Shown: positions 37,001 to 51,857 of the stretch, piece after piece
Layout of the letters: every line of letters starts with the position of its first letter
How positions within the stretch are numbered: position 1 is the stretch's first letter
Source: Drosophila pseudoobscura
Lineage: Eukaryota; Arthropoda; Insecta; Diptera; Drosophilidae
Assembly: GCF_009870125.1 (NCBI RefSeq)
Contig: NC_046683.1
Location: forward strand, 9,238,001-9,302,000
Direction: 5' to 3'
DNA length: 64,000 bases
Made by a program: the position numbers and the translations under genes
The notes under the pieces: model-generated
Told to the model about the DNA's origin: nothing
The model's input: the letters and a program-made list of their open reading frames with translations, nothing else
Databases searched by the model: none

Positions 37001-40000
37001 CACAGGCCGTGTGGCATGCCACACAGCACACAGCACAGTCTCGGTGGAGGAGGAGGAGGAGTCGAGAGCCGGGCCTAACAATATGAAGTGAGTTTCATTT
37101 AATGGACTACACGCGAGGCTGCTGCCCCCTCAAGTGGCAGTGGAAGGAGGCTAAGGAGGCGGAAGAAGAACAAGCAGGTGCAGAAGCAACAAGAAAAGAA
37201 ACCTGACTGCAGATTAGTCGTACCTCTGAAATACCCTACCAATCAATTGTTAATATTATTAATCAAATATAATATAATATGCAAGTCTATACAGGACTAT
37301 ACTGAACGTTAGATCTCTTAGAATATTTCTTATATATCATTTCATTCGTGTACTTTCTGCTTTATGCCTGACAATCTTCTGCTCATACGAGTGTTGTACT
37401 AATCATAGGGTACCTCTATTCGGGGGATCAACAGACTGGTGGCAAAGGGTATGCAAAGCTAAGCCACGTTCTGCGGTTACACACACTCCACTCCACTCCA
37501 CTCCACTCCACTCCTTTTGGAAAAGCGAAAGTGTTGAGCCCCGGCCACTGGTCGCTAACAGCTGATGCCAACGATTTATGCACACATCCACCCATCTGTA
37601 GAACAAATACAAATATACGCGCGTGTGGGTGTTTGTGGGGCCACCGCAACAGGGCAGCATCGGTTCTATTTCAAATGCAACAGTTTCAGCCAGTGCATTC
37701 CTCATGGTTGCTGAATGGGACACCCTGGGTCCTGGGTCAACAAAAAAAAAATACCTTGGCATGCTCTCTCTCAATCCCAATGGCGGAAAAGCACCAAAAC
37801 TCGCCCAAAACGGATAGCAAGGTGTTGTCGAGCCTCATCTGGAGGTTCCTGGCCGTGGTGCAGCAAGCTCAAGCATATCTGCCTTCTACCAGAAGTACAT
37901 CAAGCAGACACGCGGACATCCATGAGGTCAGAGGCCGTCCGTAGCCTATACGAGACGCAGGAGAGTCCTGCGCCATCACCCAGGATCGGGAATTGTTTTC
38001 TTGATGGAGAACCACGATTCTGTCAATTATCTTAAGACTCGTAGCACATTATTAAAAATAAATATGAATACTTTAAAGTGGTTTTCAAGGAACCCAACCT
38101 AAACCGTGAGGTGTTATGTTCATGTGGAAATGGAAGATGCTATATGTGAAGTATGTATGTATATATTGCCACAGGCCATTATCCAAGATCCACGTATGTC
38201 CACTGCACCATTCATCGATAATGAAAGGTGTGGTGGCAGACTCCCTGGGCCAAGTGCAACCCTGCACGCCGAGCAAGTAGGGGAACTAGTAGGGTAGGGT
38301 AATCTGGTAGATAATCTAGTACTCTCCTAGGGTAATCTGGCAGCTAGGACTTCTGTTCATTTCGCTGTTCATCAAGAATCAACCCCTGGCCTCAAGGAGC
38401 ATCCTGCGAAGGAAGTGGCAGATCAGGCGACAATCGCGGCTTAGCGTCTGCCCAAGGATCAGATCAGAAATGCTTTAAGTCAGGAACTACTTTTAGCAAC
38501 ATTTTCTCCTACTTGTTGCGCCAAAATAGTCAACCAAGGTTGTGGCCAAAAGTCGGATAAAGAGAGATGGCAAGAGGTGCAAATAGTGGGCGACGCTGTC
38601 AGGCATGGTGATGGAGCAGGAAGGGGAAAACAGCAATCACTTGCTTAGGCAAACAGCAGAAGCTGACACTTAGGCGGATGATTCTCACTTAGAATCCACA
38701 TCCCCATCCCACCGCCACACTCTTCCGTATATGTATGTGTGGGTGTTGATAAGTATTTCTGTCAATATTTGTCTTAGGCATATCGCAAGCAATTCCCAGC
38801 CCCCAGGGAGAGAGATCTCCCTTCATCACGCACGCACGGCCAAATGTCAAACAAATCCAAAAGTAACTCCACATGATCTGTGGAGATGGGTGGGGGTGTG
38901 CCGAACAGTCTGTGCAAATATTTTAACGGTTTCTCTGGATTTTTCTGGCTTTTTTCCTTCTGTCGCCCGGTTCATTTTGACGACACGTTGAAAGGATTTA
39001 CGAAAAAAATCACACAAGACATTTTGAGCCGTCCAAACAAATGTAACGGGAAACACCAACAAATATGAGGGGGGATTGGGGTGTCGGCAGAGAGGTGATG
39101 AAGTGTGTGGGTCAGCAGTGGGGAGCACGACCAGCAAGAGGTGGGTGGGTGTCCTGTGCGCCACACAGACAAGGCCAATTCAACGTTCAATCAATATTTG
39201 TGCCTGGCGTGGCATCAGTGGAAATGGAAGCTGACCCATCCTTTCCCTTCCACGGCTGTTCACCTCCCTGCCATAGTGCAGAAGGGGCATTCCCGTAAGT
39301 GTAAAACCGTTGAGTCGCTTCGCTTTGATTGGAGAACACCAGATGTTCATAGAAAAACTAAAGAAATATACATTAATTTTATTAAAAAATATTCTTAATG
39401 ATTCATTTGCAATCGAAGTATGATTGAACTCTATAAAATTACAGGTTCAAGTTCCGCACTAACGGGAATACCCCAGAAAGATCAACTGCTTTCGCTGCTT
39501 CTTAAATTCTGCTGTCCACTGCTTCGAATCCTTTACTCCCATTCGTCGTGCATCTTGTACTGGCCAACAGCTTCTTATAGTCCTTTGGGCCCCGAATTTC
39601 TTGCCTCTTCTACTCCTTTGGCTGCCGACAACATCTCTGGGCATTGCTCTGCTCTGCTGCTCTGCTGCACTGCTTTTCCTGTTGGATTTGCTTCGACTGC
39701 CTTTGCTTTACCTCTCTCTGCCCCTACCCCTTACCCCCTACTGTATCCCTAACCCTATTCCTATCCATCTGCCACTCCACACTGTCCCCCTGCGCCTGCC
39801 ACTCCCTCTGCCCCCTGTCGCCGCGTGTAATATCAGGGATTCAATAAACACTTCAAACATAAACTTGACGATTTATTACAACTGAATGGGCAGGCTGTCT
39901 GTCTGCAAATGTCTATATACGGACATATATTTGTGCGACCGGATGTAGCTTCCTCCCCCCTCCCTTCACCCTCTATCACACTCTGTCTTCCCTCTGTGTG

Positions 40001-43000
40001 TGTGTGTGTGTCAATATGTCCTGTGACAGTTTTCTGCTGTGTGTGTGTGTGTGTGTGTGTCTGCTCTAGTGTGGCAGCGCGATGTTCATATACGCAATGA
40101 ATTATTAATTCGTTGCCCGGGTCCGGGTCCGGGTTCGTGTCCGGGTACGGGTACGGGTACGGTCCTTCTCTGCACGGTTACTTCGGAGCATTTAACTGCT
40201 GACAAATGATAAATTTATTATTTACCAGCCAACACCAAAGGGGGGTGGCAGAGCCGAGCATTTGCTAGATTAAAATATGTTTTAATATTTGCTTTCGTTA
40301 CACTTGAATGAAGCCACGCACACACGCCAGAGAGAAAGACAGACAGACGACAGACGGACAGACAGTGAGAGAGAGAGAGAGAGAGTGGGACACCCACACG
40401 TGACAGAGCAACCTTGGCTTTCTCTCTCACTCCCAGCTCTCCTCCTTTGCTGTCCTTGGTGCGATAATCACGCGCATTTGATTAATTACCCATGTCTCTG
40501 TCTCTGTCGACGTCGACGGCCTGGCCTGCTCTCTGCCCTCTGCTGTTTCACCCGCAACGCGACTTAAGTCTCAAGTTCAACAAGGCGCTGCTGCAAGTTT
40601 CCTTATCTCCGCCGCCAAGAAAGTTGCAACTTTCAGCCGACGCGTCGGTTGTCCTGGCGGTAACGCTAAAGTTCCTCCGTGCCTGCGATTGTGCCCCCTT
40701 TCGCTGCCTTGGACCCTTAGACCCTAGACCCTCAATCGGCGGGACGTGTCCAAATCTGAATCCTTCTGCTTAACGCGTTTCATACACGTTCCCGCAAATG
40801 ATAGCGTGGTAATCCTTTAATCTTAGAACTCAGGTAGGGACTTGTATACCTTTAAAGTCCATCACCGAAGATGGAGGTCATAGGCCTTTCTAGGGCAAAA
40901 AAAACTATTTATAATTGGCGAAGTCAATCAGATGAACTGGAGAAAAAAAGGAAGATACTCAATCCTTTCAAAAATGTTTTTAAGGAACCCAGTAAAAATA
41001 GTTTTATCTGATACTTATTTGAATTAATTACATGATATTTGTTTATATTAAATCTATGGGGCAAGCCTCCTTCGCACTCGCTGCGATTGTTCGGTAACCC
41101 CCGGCTCACTCGATTCGCTCTCGCTCTATTGAAAGCTATTGAAAATGCTTTTGTCAAAGCTGTTTGTGCCCTTGAAGATTGGGGTCTTCTTTATCAGTTC
41201 CTACTCTGATTTGTACTAAGAAATATCTCTGATTCGCAGTCACATACATAGTTTTCTATATGATGCCACCCAGTAAACGCTCGTACTCTCGACTCCAAAA
41301 CCAGATGCCGAAAATTTGGCAAACTCAATCAGAGCCCAGAGCTGGGGCGAACAAAAATTGGACGAAAAAAAGAAACATAATATTTTAGAGAAAAAAAAGG
41401 AAAGAAGGGAATGTTATCATAAAACGATTTTCTCACTTAAAGAAACAGCAACATCAAATGGGGAGGGGAGAGAAAAAAACTTAAATTATTGCAAATCAAT
41501 TTGCCAATGGAACCCGAACGCAGAAACCCCCAGAATAAGGGGTCGCTGTTAGGGGCAGAGTTGAAGTTGGAGCAGCAGCTGTGATGACTGCTGCAGTGGG
41601 TTGGTGCTCGAGGGCTGGGCTGGCAGGCAGAGGCCTAGACAGGGGCTGTGACCCATTATTATGTTCGCTTCTTCTTTTTTGGTACTGCTCTCCCGTTTTT
41701 TGCTTTCGCAGCCATAAAGCACATTTTATTGAGTTGTCGAACTTAAGTACCAAAAGCAACAGAAACAAGAGCAAAACACGGACAGAAGAAGAGAAAAAAG
41801 AACGAGTGGGGATGTTGTGAGCTGCGGCTAGGGCCGCGTCTCTACATATGCATATGACCCGATACGCAGTCAGGGCTTTGCTATCCGCCAGAGGGCGCAC
41901 ACTGCACGAGGAAGAGTGTGTGAGAGAGAGGGAATGAGTAAGCGGAAGCGCTACCTTCTGGACGTTGCACATCCACTTTCACCACAAATCTAATCTACTC
42001 TTTGAGTAACGGGTATACAAAGAAGATGGAGAAAGAGAACTAGAGAAGGGGAGCAAGCAGTTGCGAAATGGTGAAGGGGGATAGCTCTGGTGCCCTGGTT
42101 CTACGCATGTGGCTCTGTGCCCTCACTTTCTATGCCCTTTTCGAAAGTGTTACACCTTTTACCAAAACCTTGCATCGTGGAAGGGGCAGGAATATATCCA
42201 GATTTGAACTCTGTCTTTTGAACCTTTTTGCCTGGAACATTGCACTGACGCTTCTATTTGGTTTCAAGAAGTAATTAAAACAGAACTGCCGAGACTCAAT
42301 TACTATACCCTATATGATCGGTCGATTTTACTTTCGAATAAGGTAAGAATAGCAGCAGGTAGGGGCAGGGTATTCGTGGGTTCTTCTAGGCGTGCTTCTT
42401 CATTGTAGCTCTTCCACAATGTAGGGCAATGTGGCGCATAGACTGCTCAATAATGTTCGAAGAGCGCGTAGGAGGAAGTGGCTCCCATGCAACACCAGCC
42501 ACACGGACACACAGACACAGGCAATTGGCAACATTTTGGCAACACACCCACGAGCACACACACAGACACATATGGAGTGGCTATAGCCCTTTTGCCTGTC
42601 GATAAGTATTTGTAGAGCAGAGCCAGTCGCGGCATCGGTACTCTCCGCCTTTCTCCGCTCTCCCCCTCTTTCTCCATTGGCAGCGTAATCGTTTACAGCT
42701 GCTCGAATGCGCAAATAATTTGAACGGAATGTGCCCAAATGTTTATACGCAAAAGCTACGACAACCATTTGGCCTGGCCCCGGCTCCTCTAACCTCTGCA
42801 ATGCCAGAAGTATGCACAGTGGTCCAAGGGCAATGAATACGGAAATATATTTGGGTATACGATGCACTTGCTCATCCAAGGACAGGCATAATGGTTAAGA
42901 ACAGAGACTCTGCGAAATAAATGCCATATCTGCATGGATTTTGGAATGGATTAAAGCAGTAACAAAAGAGTGTATTCCAATTGCAATTGCAAGCCACTGT

Positions 43001-46000
43001 GTGAGGGAGAAAATATGCTACTGGAGCTTTCTGTATCCCTGCCCCCTCACTTTTCACACTGTGTCCTTGTCTGTGTCTGCATTCTGCTCATTAGGACACA
43101 CACACAAGCACTTGCCACCCTTCGAAGGGGTGGGGGATTGAAAAAAAAAACACATTGCTTCGTCATAAATGACTGACGCCAGTTCGAAGGAGTAAACCAT
43201 GGGAAGGGGCCGCACATGCTGGAGGAGTTATGGGGGGGAATGGCACGAGCAGAAGGAGAGGCCACAACAGCTTGGCCCTGCAACATTTGCCGGAATTGAG
43301 GGCACGACCTCGGTCTCGGAGCTATTATTCGATCATATTTAAAAAGGAATTTTCGGTGCTCTCCTCATTTTGCTTGGCTTTTTTCTTGTTTGTCTGCCGC
43401 TGTAAACAAAAGAAGAGCCCGCCTCAAGCGCTGCTTAAGCCATCAATAATTCACTTTCGCCTAATGCTGAACCAATTAGGGAAGCCAGGCACCCGAAACG
43501 GGGCCAACACATGTGCCATGCCCCCTTTAAGCTGGCCAACGCTCGTAAATATGACAGTTTATTAATTACTGCCACAATTACTGCTCCTCGGAGGAGGGCA
43601 CTGCTATCAGTGGGTGCTTACACTGCAAGCACTCGCACTACTGCCACCAATATTCACTGCTGCCCGCGAGTAGTTAAGTTTAGGCAAAGTTCGGAGCGAG
43701 TCTGGGGAAACTTTTGCCTTTGTCCAAACAAAGTGGAAACACCTTAACTGCTTAACGCGATACGCTTGTTGACTGCTGCCGTAGAGGCAAGCAACACCCA
43801 GCAGCCTTTGTGTGTAATAAAGGTTACTGTCGTCCAAAAGCAAACAAACAAACTTTGTGGGAAACAATTGGGATTCCGTTTAGCGAACCGACATTTCTTA
43901 TACTCTTGTAGGTGTGCCGGAAGTTAGGCCAAGGATTAGTTCAAATGTATATGAGCTTGCACTTAAACATTGTCGTATTACCACTATGCGGATATGTATA
44001 TACCTAGAAGCCATATGTTACTTCTGCTTCCACAGTAGATCTTTTTAAGGATCTGTTTAAGGTTCTCTCATTTAAATATATTGTACGGCTCAGTCGTAAC
44101 AGTATTGTACGGTATACAGTCGTGAGATTATCCCATATCCACAGCAAAGGGTATAAATATCTATACCCACCGCAAACATGAACATAGCGATAGAAATAGG
44201 GTGGCAGATAGCTGCGATTGCCGCTTTTTAATCACTTTGCTGAGCTGTAGTTTAAGCCAGACATGGATGGCGCCATACTGGAATGGGGGAAGGGAGACAG
44301 CGAGTGACACAGATCGGATGGGAGCGAGGGGTTGGGGTCACCCTTTTTGCCACCGATTAACAAATCCACAAATCCACCGAAAAGCAAACAAACCACAAAT
44401 AACAGCACAGCCATCGCAGCCACAACAGAAATGCGTAATGAGCTGCGAAACGCGACCAGCATCAAGCATCAGACTGCTTACAAGCAGTGGCCAGTAGCCA
44501 GTAAGCAGTAAGCTGTAGACAGTAAGCAGTTAGCTGGCGCAGGGACCGGGGACAGCATCAAATTCAATTGCAAACGATTTTAGTATGCATCAAACGTTTT
44601 ACAACTATTTTTCTTAACGCATTTTATTGGCGCTTGGGGGGCAGAGTGCGAGAGCTGCCTCAGACGACTGTGGTCATGGGGGAGTGTTTGAGGAGTGGCC
44701 ACGTACTCTATTTAAAATGACACGCCTGACGACCTAATGGTGGTCAGACATATACACCCTCTAGCCTCGACTCGAAGGGTGGATTGGCCACAAATTCCGA
44801 CTAATAAGTTTTCGTCATATTATGAATCGAGGAGATTCATCGAGAAAATGAAAATGCCCGTCATCTAGGGTACTTCCCATTCGTTTTCTCAGTGGAATAT
44901 TTGTTTTTGTTTTGGCCCCACCTCCACCTCGAACTCCATTTACCATTCCTGGTTCCGTTTTGGGCCATTGTCATATTGAAACCGCAGTGACGAAAGCAGC
45001 CCAGTAAATCGCTTGACGACGGGTGCGAAGTGGAAGCTGGGGTGTTGGTCCAGAAGGGGAAGCAGACAAGGCCGTGCATGGCATTTTCTATTAACGCCAA
45101 TGAAATATAGCATTGCCAGCAGCAAAACCAAAGCCGGAGATGCAGAGACTCGGGGGAGCTGTGATGGGGGGAAGAAAAGTCCCAGAGAGTTTATATTTTC
45201 GAATCTATTTGTATTATTGTTATTAGGGAGAGAGAGAGAGAGAGAGAGTGGGACAGTCAATAAGAGACACGCTCTGGGAATCATCAAAATGTTTCAAAAA
45301 ATAATAATGAAATACAAGAGAAGAAATATTTGAAAATTGTGTCCCGCTGCTATAAATATTTGCATCAGCCACCAGAGCAGTCCCTCAATGTATGTGTTTG
45401 TGCGGGTGCATAATTTTAGGCGGAACTGTGTCCTTATTCCTTTATGGCCCTTGTCCAGGCGACGTGTTTGTCATGCGTAAACGGCCAACGGCGATCCAAA
45501 TTAGGTTAAATGCAAACAAAAACAAATGTATAATTCGTTTTTCTTTTCGCTCGCCCCCTTCAAGACCCAATGCCTCAGATGGAGGCAAAAGCAGAGCGCA
45601 CGGATGCTTAGGATACAGATGGAGGCACAAGCTACCAAGGAGCGAACATTAGCCAAATGAAATGCACAATATGAAATTCATGGCTTTGTTATCCTTTAGT
45701 GGAAAAACTGCTCGAAATACTCGTTCTCCTAAAGGGTTTATGGCGGATGGGATACTCCTCTGGCCAGTTGTCGCCAAGTGTCGGTCGGCCCTTCAAGCGA
45801 TTTTATGGCATAGTGTAAGAAACGAAAGGAGTGCCGGAAGAAGTCGGGATGTCAAGCAGTCAACGGTAACGCAGGGAGACTAGACTATGAAGAACCGTGA
45901 TCCCACATAAGCGGGAACATTTGTAGAGGTCGGTTCTTCATTGGAGTAGTACCCTACGAATCATCGCCACAGTATAAGCCCTCTGGGTCCCACTGTAACA

Positions 46001-47212
46001 CTCTCCCAACACTATGAGGGAGCCACAGGAGTGGTGGCAACTGTACATCCACAAATGCACTCCGGTGCCAGGCGGGGTCCACCCCAGACCACCCTCAGAC
46101 CTCGAACCAGACCCCGAACCAGAACCAGACGCAGACGCACAAAAACAAGTGAACAAAATAATTTTGCTTAATTCAATGCAGCAAAGGAATGACACCAGTT
46201 GGGCGTGGGGCAGGTGGCCTGGAGGTGGAGTGGCAGAGGCACCAGCACAAGCACAAGCACCAGCATTGGCAGTGGCGCCGCCGCGCCGTTGCCTTCCTGT
46301 GACGCAATTAGTGCAACATTGTTGACATTGTTTTTTCTTTGCACCACCTTTTTTTGCGCTCCCTTTGAGCTTTTAGCTATGCCAGAGGGTGGCATGGCAT
46401 GGTGTGGAAAGTATGCTTTATGACGTTGTGTATGCAACATGCCAATGCCACAAGTCAAAGGGCAAGTTTAAGCCGAAACAGTCGCGAACTTTAAAGTGGT
46501 TTCGGTTTCTTTTTAATTTTGCACTCTTTTATTTTATTTTTGCATCCACAAGGATGGGGGATGAGACAGGCTAAGTGTTCCGTTCCATTCCCTTACATTC
46601 TCTTCCGTTTTGAATCCTTCTTCTCTGTTTCTCCTTCCTGTTTCATTCCCATCATCACTGGACGTTTTAATTCCTACCATTCTACCATACCATTTCCCTT
46701 CTTGTTTTTATTTTGTGTTGATGAAGGCATTGTGTGTGGATGGGCCAGAGCCCCGGCCCATTCCATTTCCAGTCATTTCCGCTCAATCCCATCTATTCCT
46801 CGCCTCTTCCACCCATTCCGGGCGAGTCAATTCCACTTTAAGAGCAAATCAAGCGTGAAATGAGCGAAAGCTTTAAAATTTGAATTTCTGGTTACTGTTT
46901 CGGCTTCCTTCTGCACTTTCTCCCCCATCCTCTGCTTGTACTGTTATTCATGCATACGGAAAAAGTGGCAGCTGGAAAAAGCATTGAGTTTTCCCGCCAG
47001 GAGAAGCGGCGCTCAAGGGGGAGGGCCAGCTGCAGGGCTAGAAAGCAATCAGAAACAACAAAAGAACAGGCCAAAACTTCTAACCGAATTCGCCTGGATG
47101 GAGAGGCTGGAAAGGAAAGAAGAACGCTAAGGTGAGAGGTGTAAGTGAAATTTGCAAATTTCCATATGAAATGGGTCTGCGGCGAAGAAGGACCCGAAAC
47201 GTATAGAAAAAC
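31010..47212. other. long noncoding region upstream of the DIP gene
   Basis: No exon I can support in 16 kb. It contains many simple repeats: TG near 32275-32291, CACTC units 37484-37514, TG 39995-40011 and 40037-40060, a CGGGT/CGGGTA minisatellite 40117-40162, GA 40368-40386 and GA 45227-45248. It may be intergenic, or an intron of an unseen 5' leader. The frame at 35023-35763 is low complexity. Confidence 0.5.
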
Positions 47213-48655
47213 AAAACGCAAATAATGTCTATCGAAAACAAATCAATCACAGAAACTTCCTGTGTCTCCCTGAAGCAATCGAACACATGGAAATACGCGA
47301 ATAAACCAACAGAAATACATTATTCTCGGATATAGAAATCCCAGGGCTTTTTCTCAGCTTTTTCTTGAACGCCTTGCGGCTGTTTCCTCTTTGCTGGATC
47401 GGATCAGAAACTAATGGGCGACTGGTCACCGAATTATTACCATATGCCTACTACTAGTTACGACTCTACGAAGTTATGGTTACCGATCAAATATCAAACG
47501 TAGACAGCCGCTTCGAATGTGTCAGTGTCGTTGTGTTGAAGTTGTGTCGTTCAGAATTTCAGTCGTAGGGAAGCATTCACATGCTACGGAGCTAGTTCCA
47601 GGGCCTGGGCTAAAGGCGGAGGGTGGAAGCCAAGCCCCTACTTCCACCCGTAAAAGCAATCAGTCGTGTGACTCTGAGCAGACGTGGGTGCATGTCGTCC
47701 GGGAGAAGTTCGCAAGGTTCTGAAAACGGCCAGCCTTTTGAGGAGTTCAGCGTAGGATGTTGGTCAAGCGATGATCAATGGCGAGATGTTTGCTCCTCCG
47801 TGGAGCAGCTAAGCCAGATCCCGAGGCAGCTGCTTCTTACGGCCGTGAATTGCAGATCGAGTGGAAGGCACGGCGGACTCAGACTTCAAGATCCACTTCA
47901 GCTCACTTCGCACCTTTATGACGAATAGGACACATAAAAGTGGTGAGTGGTGCCGAATCTGGAGACTTGTGTGGGGGGCGCCTGTCATTACAAGGCAGTT
48001 CGAGCGGATCGCTCTTTCCTTGAGAAGTCTCCCTTATTGGAATCGATTTCGCACCTGACCGTCTGAGAGAAGGGCGATCAGAGTGTGGATCGATTGCAGG
48101 GTCCCTCAGCCCCGACATTGTGGAGGAGAAGTTACAGCTCGAGCAGGTAAGACGCGTCGAACAGCCCTTTCCACCGCTTACAACGTCCCTACACCACAGA
48201 AGCACGGATGATTCGCTCGATTCGCTGGTCGATCTGTTGATATTGTGCCTAGTACTACGATGCGACTAAACCAGTGGGATGTTCTGTACTCTGCACAACT
48301 TCACTCGATGAGGTGAGTCCCGAGTCCTGAACCGCATATGCTATCTACATCCAAGGTAATCCCTACCTCTTTCCGCAGATCCAAGCAAAGCTCTACAACC
48401 ATTCTCAAGGGCCCTTGTGGTGCCTTGTGGTGACATACCCCCAGCACTGGTCTCCATACATCTCTGCCAACGTCTCTTTGCGCTGAGATCTGCAGTTCAG
48501 CTTTCGCGTCTGCCCGGGGTTCCACGCAAGATTGCTTCAAGACTTGGGAACACTCATCGCGAGAGAGCTTCTATACCCGGGGACGCCCCTCGCCTACGAC
48601 TGCTGGCTCTTGTTGCTTCAGATCCAATTTCGAAAGGAAATATACAAATTAAATG
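47213..48655 (+). repeat. left arm (about 1.44 kb) of a large inverted repeat; decayed repeat-family copy
   Basis: Reads forward from AAAACGCAAATAATG to AAATTAAATG and matches the reverse complement of 50402-51857 almost throughout, about 95% by eye. Open frames recur at matching places in both arms: one beginning at 47623 (M-E-A-K-P, with the SSGRSSQGSE segment), the frame around 47861-48058 (with VITRQFERIALSL) and the minus-strand frame 48301-48540. All are short and interrupted. Coding-like segments kept in both arms suggest a dead mobile element, but I cannot name the family. Confidence 0.75.
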
Positions 48656-50401
48656 TCACTGGTTTTTACGCTCAGGTCAGAGTTTTCTTCAGATTTAATG
48701 GTTATTTGCAAGTTTAGGGACTTCTCTAGATCGTTAATCTGTGGTTTCTTGAGCATGAGCTTATCCTGAAAGTGTTCTATCAGAGTGAAAAAGAGATGCT
48801 CCAGTGCTAGCGATTCCCCACAGAATTGCAGGCAATACCCAGAGATTTGCCGGCAATCTCTCAAGGCACCTACTGGAAGCCAGTGGATATTTCTAGGAGG
48901 CAAAACCTTGACCAGTGCGGAGTTCGACACAGTCGACACAATCGAGAGGGAAAGTTGTGGTGCAACCAACAAGCGTTTTTAATTGATTTCCCAACTAGAA
49001 CTAGAGCTTCCTCTTTTTCATCCTCCTCCTCGGGGTCACCCACTCTTCGCCATCCACCGCTTTTATGTGTGGATGTGGACGTATGTGTGTGTGTGTGTGT
49101 GTCTGAAAAGTTTACAATAATTTTTGAACATTCAATGGCCGCAACTAAAAACGCCAAATGCCATTGAGGGAATGAGGGAGTGGGCGGCCAAGGGTTGGCT
49201 GTTGGGGCTCAATCCACAACTGAGACCCTATCACGGAAAAGCGATGACAAAACAGGAATCTGGTCGGAAGGGGGCGATGAATGAATGAAAACTTTTCCCA
49301 GCATTTGTCTGCTGGCATATTTTGAAAAGCAGTTTTCGAAAATGCACACACACAGAGTAGGGAATACGAGTAGGGACGGACACACATGCGAACAAGCTGG
49401 GAGTTCAAAGTTCAACGCATGATTGTGGAAATGGAATTGCCAAAGTTGGTCAACGGAGGAGGCTGGTGGAGTGCTACCGAACGGGGCAGCCGTCCGTCCT
49501 AGGGCGCAAAAAAGTTGCAACAACACAAAATAGACCAAAATAAAAGAATATATATTTGAATACCCTCGCGAAAGTAGATCTGTCTTTGACCAGATATTCT
49601 CAACGCAACAAAGCCACCATCACCATCAAAAGATGAGTCGTCTATCTGTTTCCAGCCTTCGGGGTTTTCACAGACCCCTACGCCGTATACAGTACAGGAT
49701 CCCTAAACAGTATAGTACTATCGGAACACTCTTGTTTCGAAAGATAGTCCGACTATATATCGGATGTGTGTAGCCAATGAACCATCGATTCGCGAGGGTA
49801 CAAAATTCCTCGAAACCCCAAAACCAGACTCCGTTGCTTCTACTTTTTTATATAAATATATATTTTTTTGGGTGACATTTTCTGCTTCCCTTCCCCTTCA
49901 GTTCTTATACTTTTTTGCATAATTTCCTGTTCTCCCTCGCTCTCGCTATCTCTGTTTCTGTCCTCCCACTTCTCCTGTTTGGTTTGTTGTCATTTTCGAT
50001 GACAGTTTCGTTGGGGCTGCCTTTTGTCCACAGTGCGAGACAGCAGAATGACCAATACCACCCACTGTCGTGCCCCTTCAATGGGGGGTGACACATGTGG
50101 GTCGAGGCGGTGGCGGCGGCGGAGGTGCACAGCTGTGTGCGAATCATTTTAATTTCATATCTGAATTCCAAAGTTCCTAATTGAAATTGCTCTGCGGCTC
50201 TCCCCAACCCAATGACGGTGGAAAAGAGAGCAAAGGAGGCAGAGAAGGAGTTAAGATGGGAAGAAGGCAGAGGATATGGAGAAGAAAGTGAAAAAGAGAA
50301 AGGGGAACACCCAACAGAAGATAAGATATAATAAAATACCACTGAAATAAGTGCATACGTATGTATGGCAGCTATACAATTTTGATTTTTGTATATAAAT
50401 G
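48656..50401. other. spacer between the inverted-repeat arms
   Basis: 1.75 kb, unique as far as I can see. A minus-strand frame at 48649-48972 (about 107 codons) has protein-like composition but no ATG at its start. A TG run lies at 49084-49102, and the remainder is AT-rich noncoding sequence. Confidence 0.5.
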
Positions 50402-51857
50402 CATTTAATTTTATTTGTATATCCCTTCGAAACTGGTTCCGATATTCAACAAGACCCAGCAGTCGTAGGCGAGGGGCGTGCCCGGGTATGGAAGCTCTCT
50501 CTTGAGTGTTCCAAAGTCTTCAAGCAATCTTGCGTGGAACCCCGGGCAGACGCGAAAGCTGAACTGCAGATCTCAGCGCAAAGAGACGTTGGCAGAGATG
50601 TGTGGAGACCAGTGCTGGAGGTATGTCACCACAAGGCACCACAAGGGCCCTTGAGAATGGTTGTAGAGCTTTGCTTGGATCTGCGGAAAGAGGTAGGGAT
50701 TAGCTTGGATGTAGATAGCATATGGGATTCAGGTCTCGGGACTCACCTCATCGAGTGAAGTTGTGCAGAGTACAGAACATCCCACTGGCTTAGTCGCATC
50801 GTAGTACTAGGCACAATATCAACAGATCGACCAGAAACTCGAGCGAATCATCCGTGCTTCTGTGGTGTAGGGACGTTGTAAGCGGCGGAAAGGGCTGTTC
50901 GACGCGTCTTACCTGCTCGAGCTGTAACTTCTCCTCCACAATGTCGGGGCTGAGGGACCCTGCAATCGATCCACACTCTGATCGCCCTTCTCTCAGACGG
51001 TCAGGTGCGAAATCGATTCCAATAAGGGAGACTTCTCAAGGAAAGAGCGATCCGCTCGAACTGCCTTGTAATGACAGGCGCCCCCAGCACAAACCTCCAG
51101 ATCCAGCACCACTCACCACTTTTATGTGTCCTATTCGTCATAAAGGTGCGAAGTGAGCTGAAGTGGATCTTGAAGTCTGAGTCCGCCGTGCCTTCCACTT
51201 CGATCTGCTATTCACGGCTGTAAGAAGCAGCTGCCTGGGGATCTGGGGCTTCGCTGCTCCACGGAGGAGCAAACATCTCGCCATTGATCATCGCTTGACC
51301 AACATCCTACGCTGAACTCCTCAAAAGGCTGGCCGCTTTCAGAACCTTGCGAACTTCTCCCGGACGACATGCACCCACGTCTGCACAGAGTCACACGACT
51401 GATTGCTTTTACGGGTGGAAGTGGCGGGTTGGCTTCCACCCTCCACCCTCCGCCTTTAGCCCAGGCCCTGGCACTAGCTCCGTAGCATGTGAATGCTTCC
51501 CTACGACTGAAATTCTGAACGACACAATCTCAACACAACGACACTGACACATTCGAAGCGGCTGTCTAAGGTTGATGTTTGATCGGTAACCATAACTTCG
51601 TAGAGTCGTAACTAGTAGTAGGCATATGGTAATAATTCGGTGACCAGTCGCCCATTAGTTTCTGATCCGATCCAGCAAAGAGGAAACAGCCGCAAGGCGT
51701 TCAAGAAAAAGCTGAGAAGAAGCCCTGGGATTTCTATATCCGAGAATAATGTATTTCTGTTGGTTTATTCGCGTATTTCCATATGTTCGATTGCTTCAGG
51801 GAGACACAGGATGTTTCTGTGATTGATTTGTTTTCGATAGACATTATTTGCGTTTTT
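50402..51857 (-). repeat. right arm (about 1.46 kb) of the large inverted repeat
   Basis: Reverse-complement copy of 47213-48655. The arms match from the outer AAAACGCAAATAATG ends inward; the inner ends (AATATCGGAACCAG here, CTTCAGATCCAA in the left arm) are more diverged before a shared ATTAAATG. Differences include single substitutions and small indels, for example a shorter frame after SVEQ at 51212-51439. Confidence 0.75.

Noticed and set aside
48649..48972. 107-codon minus-strand frame in the inverted-repeat spacer
   Set aside because: Starts at TTG with a stop just upstream and no convincing acceptor, and it runs into the repeat arm. Protein-like composition only.
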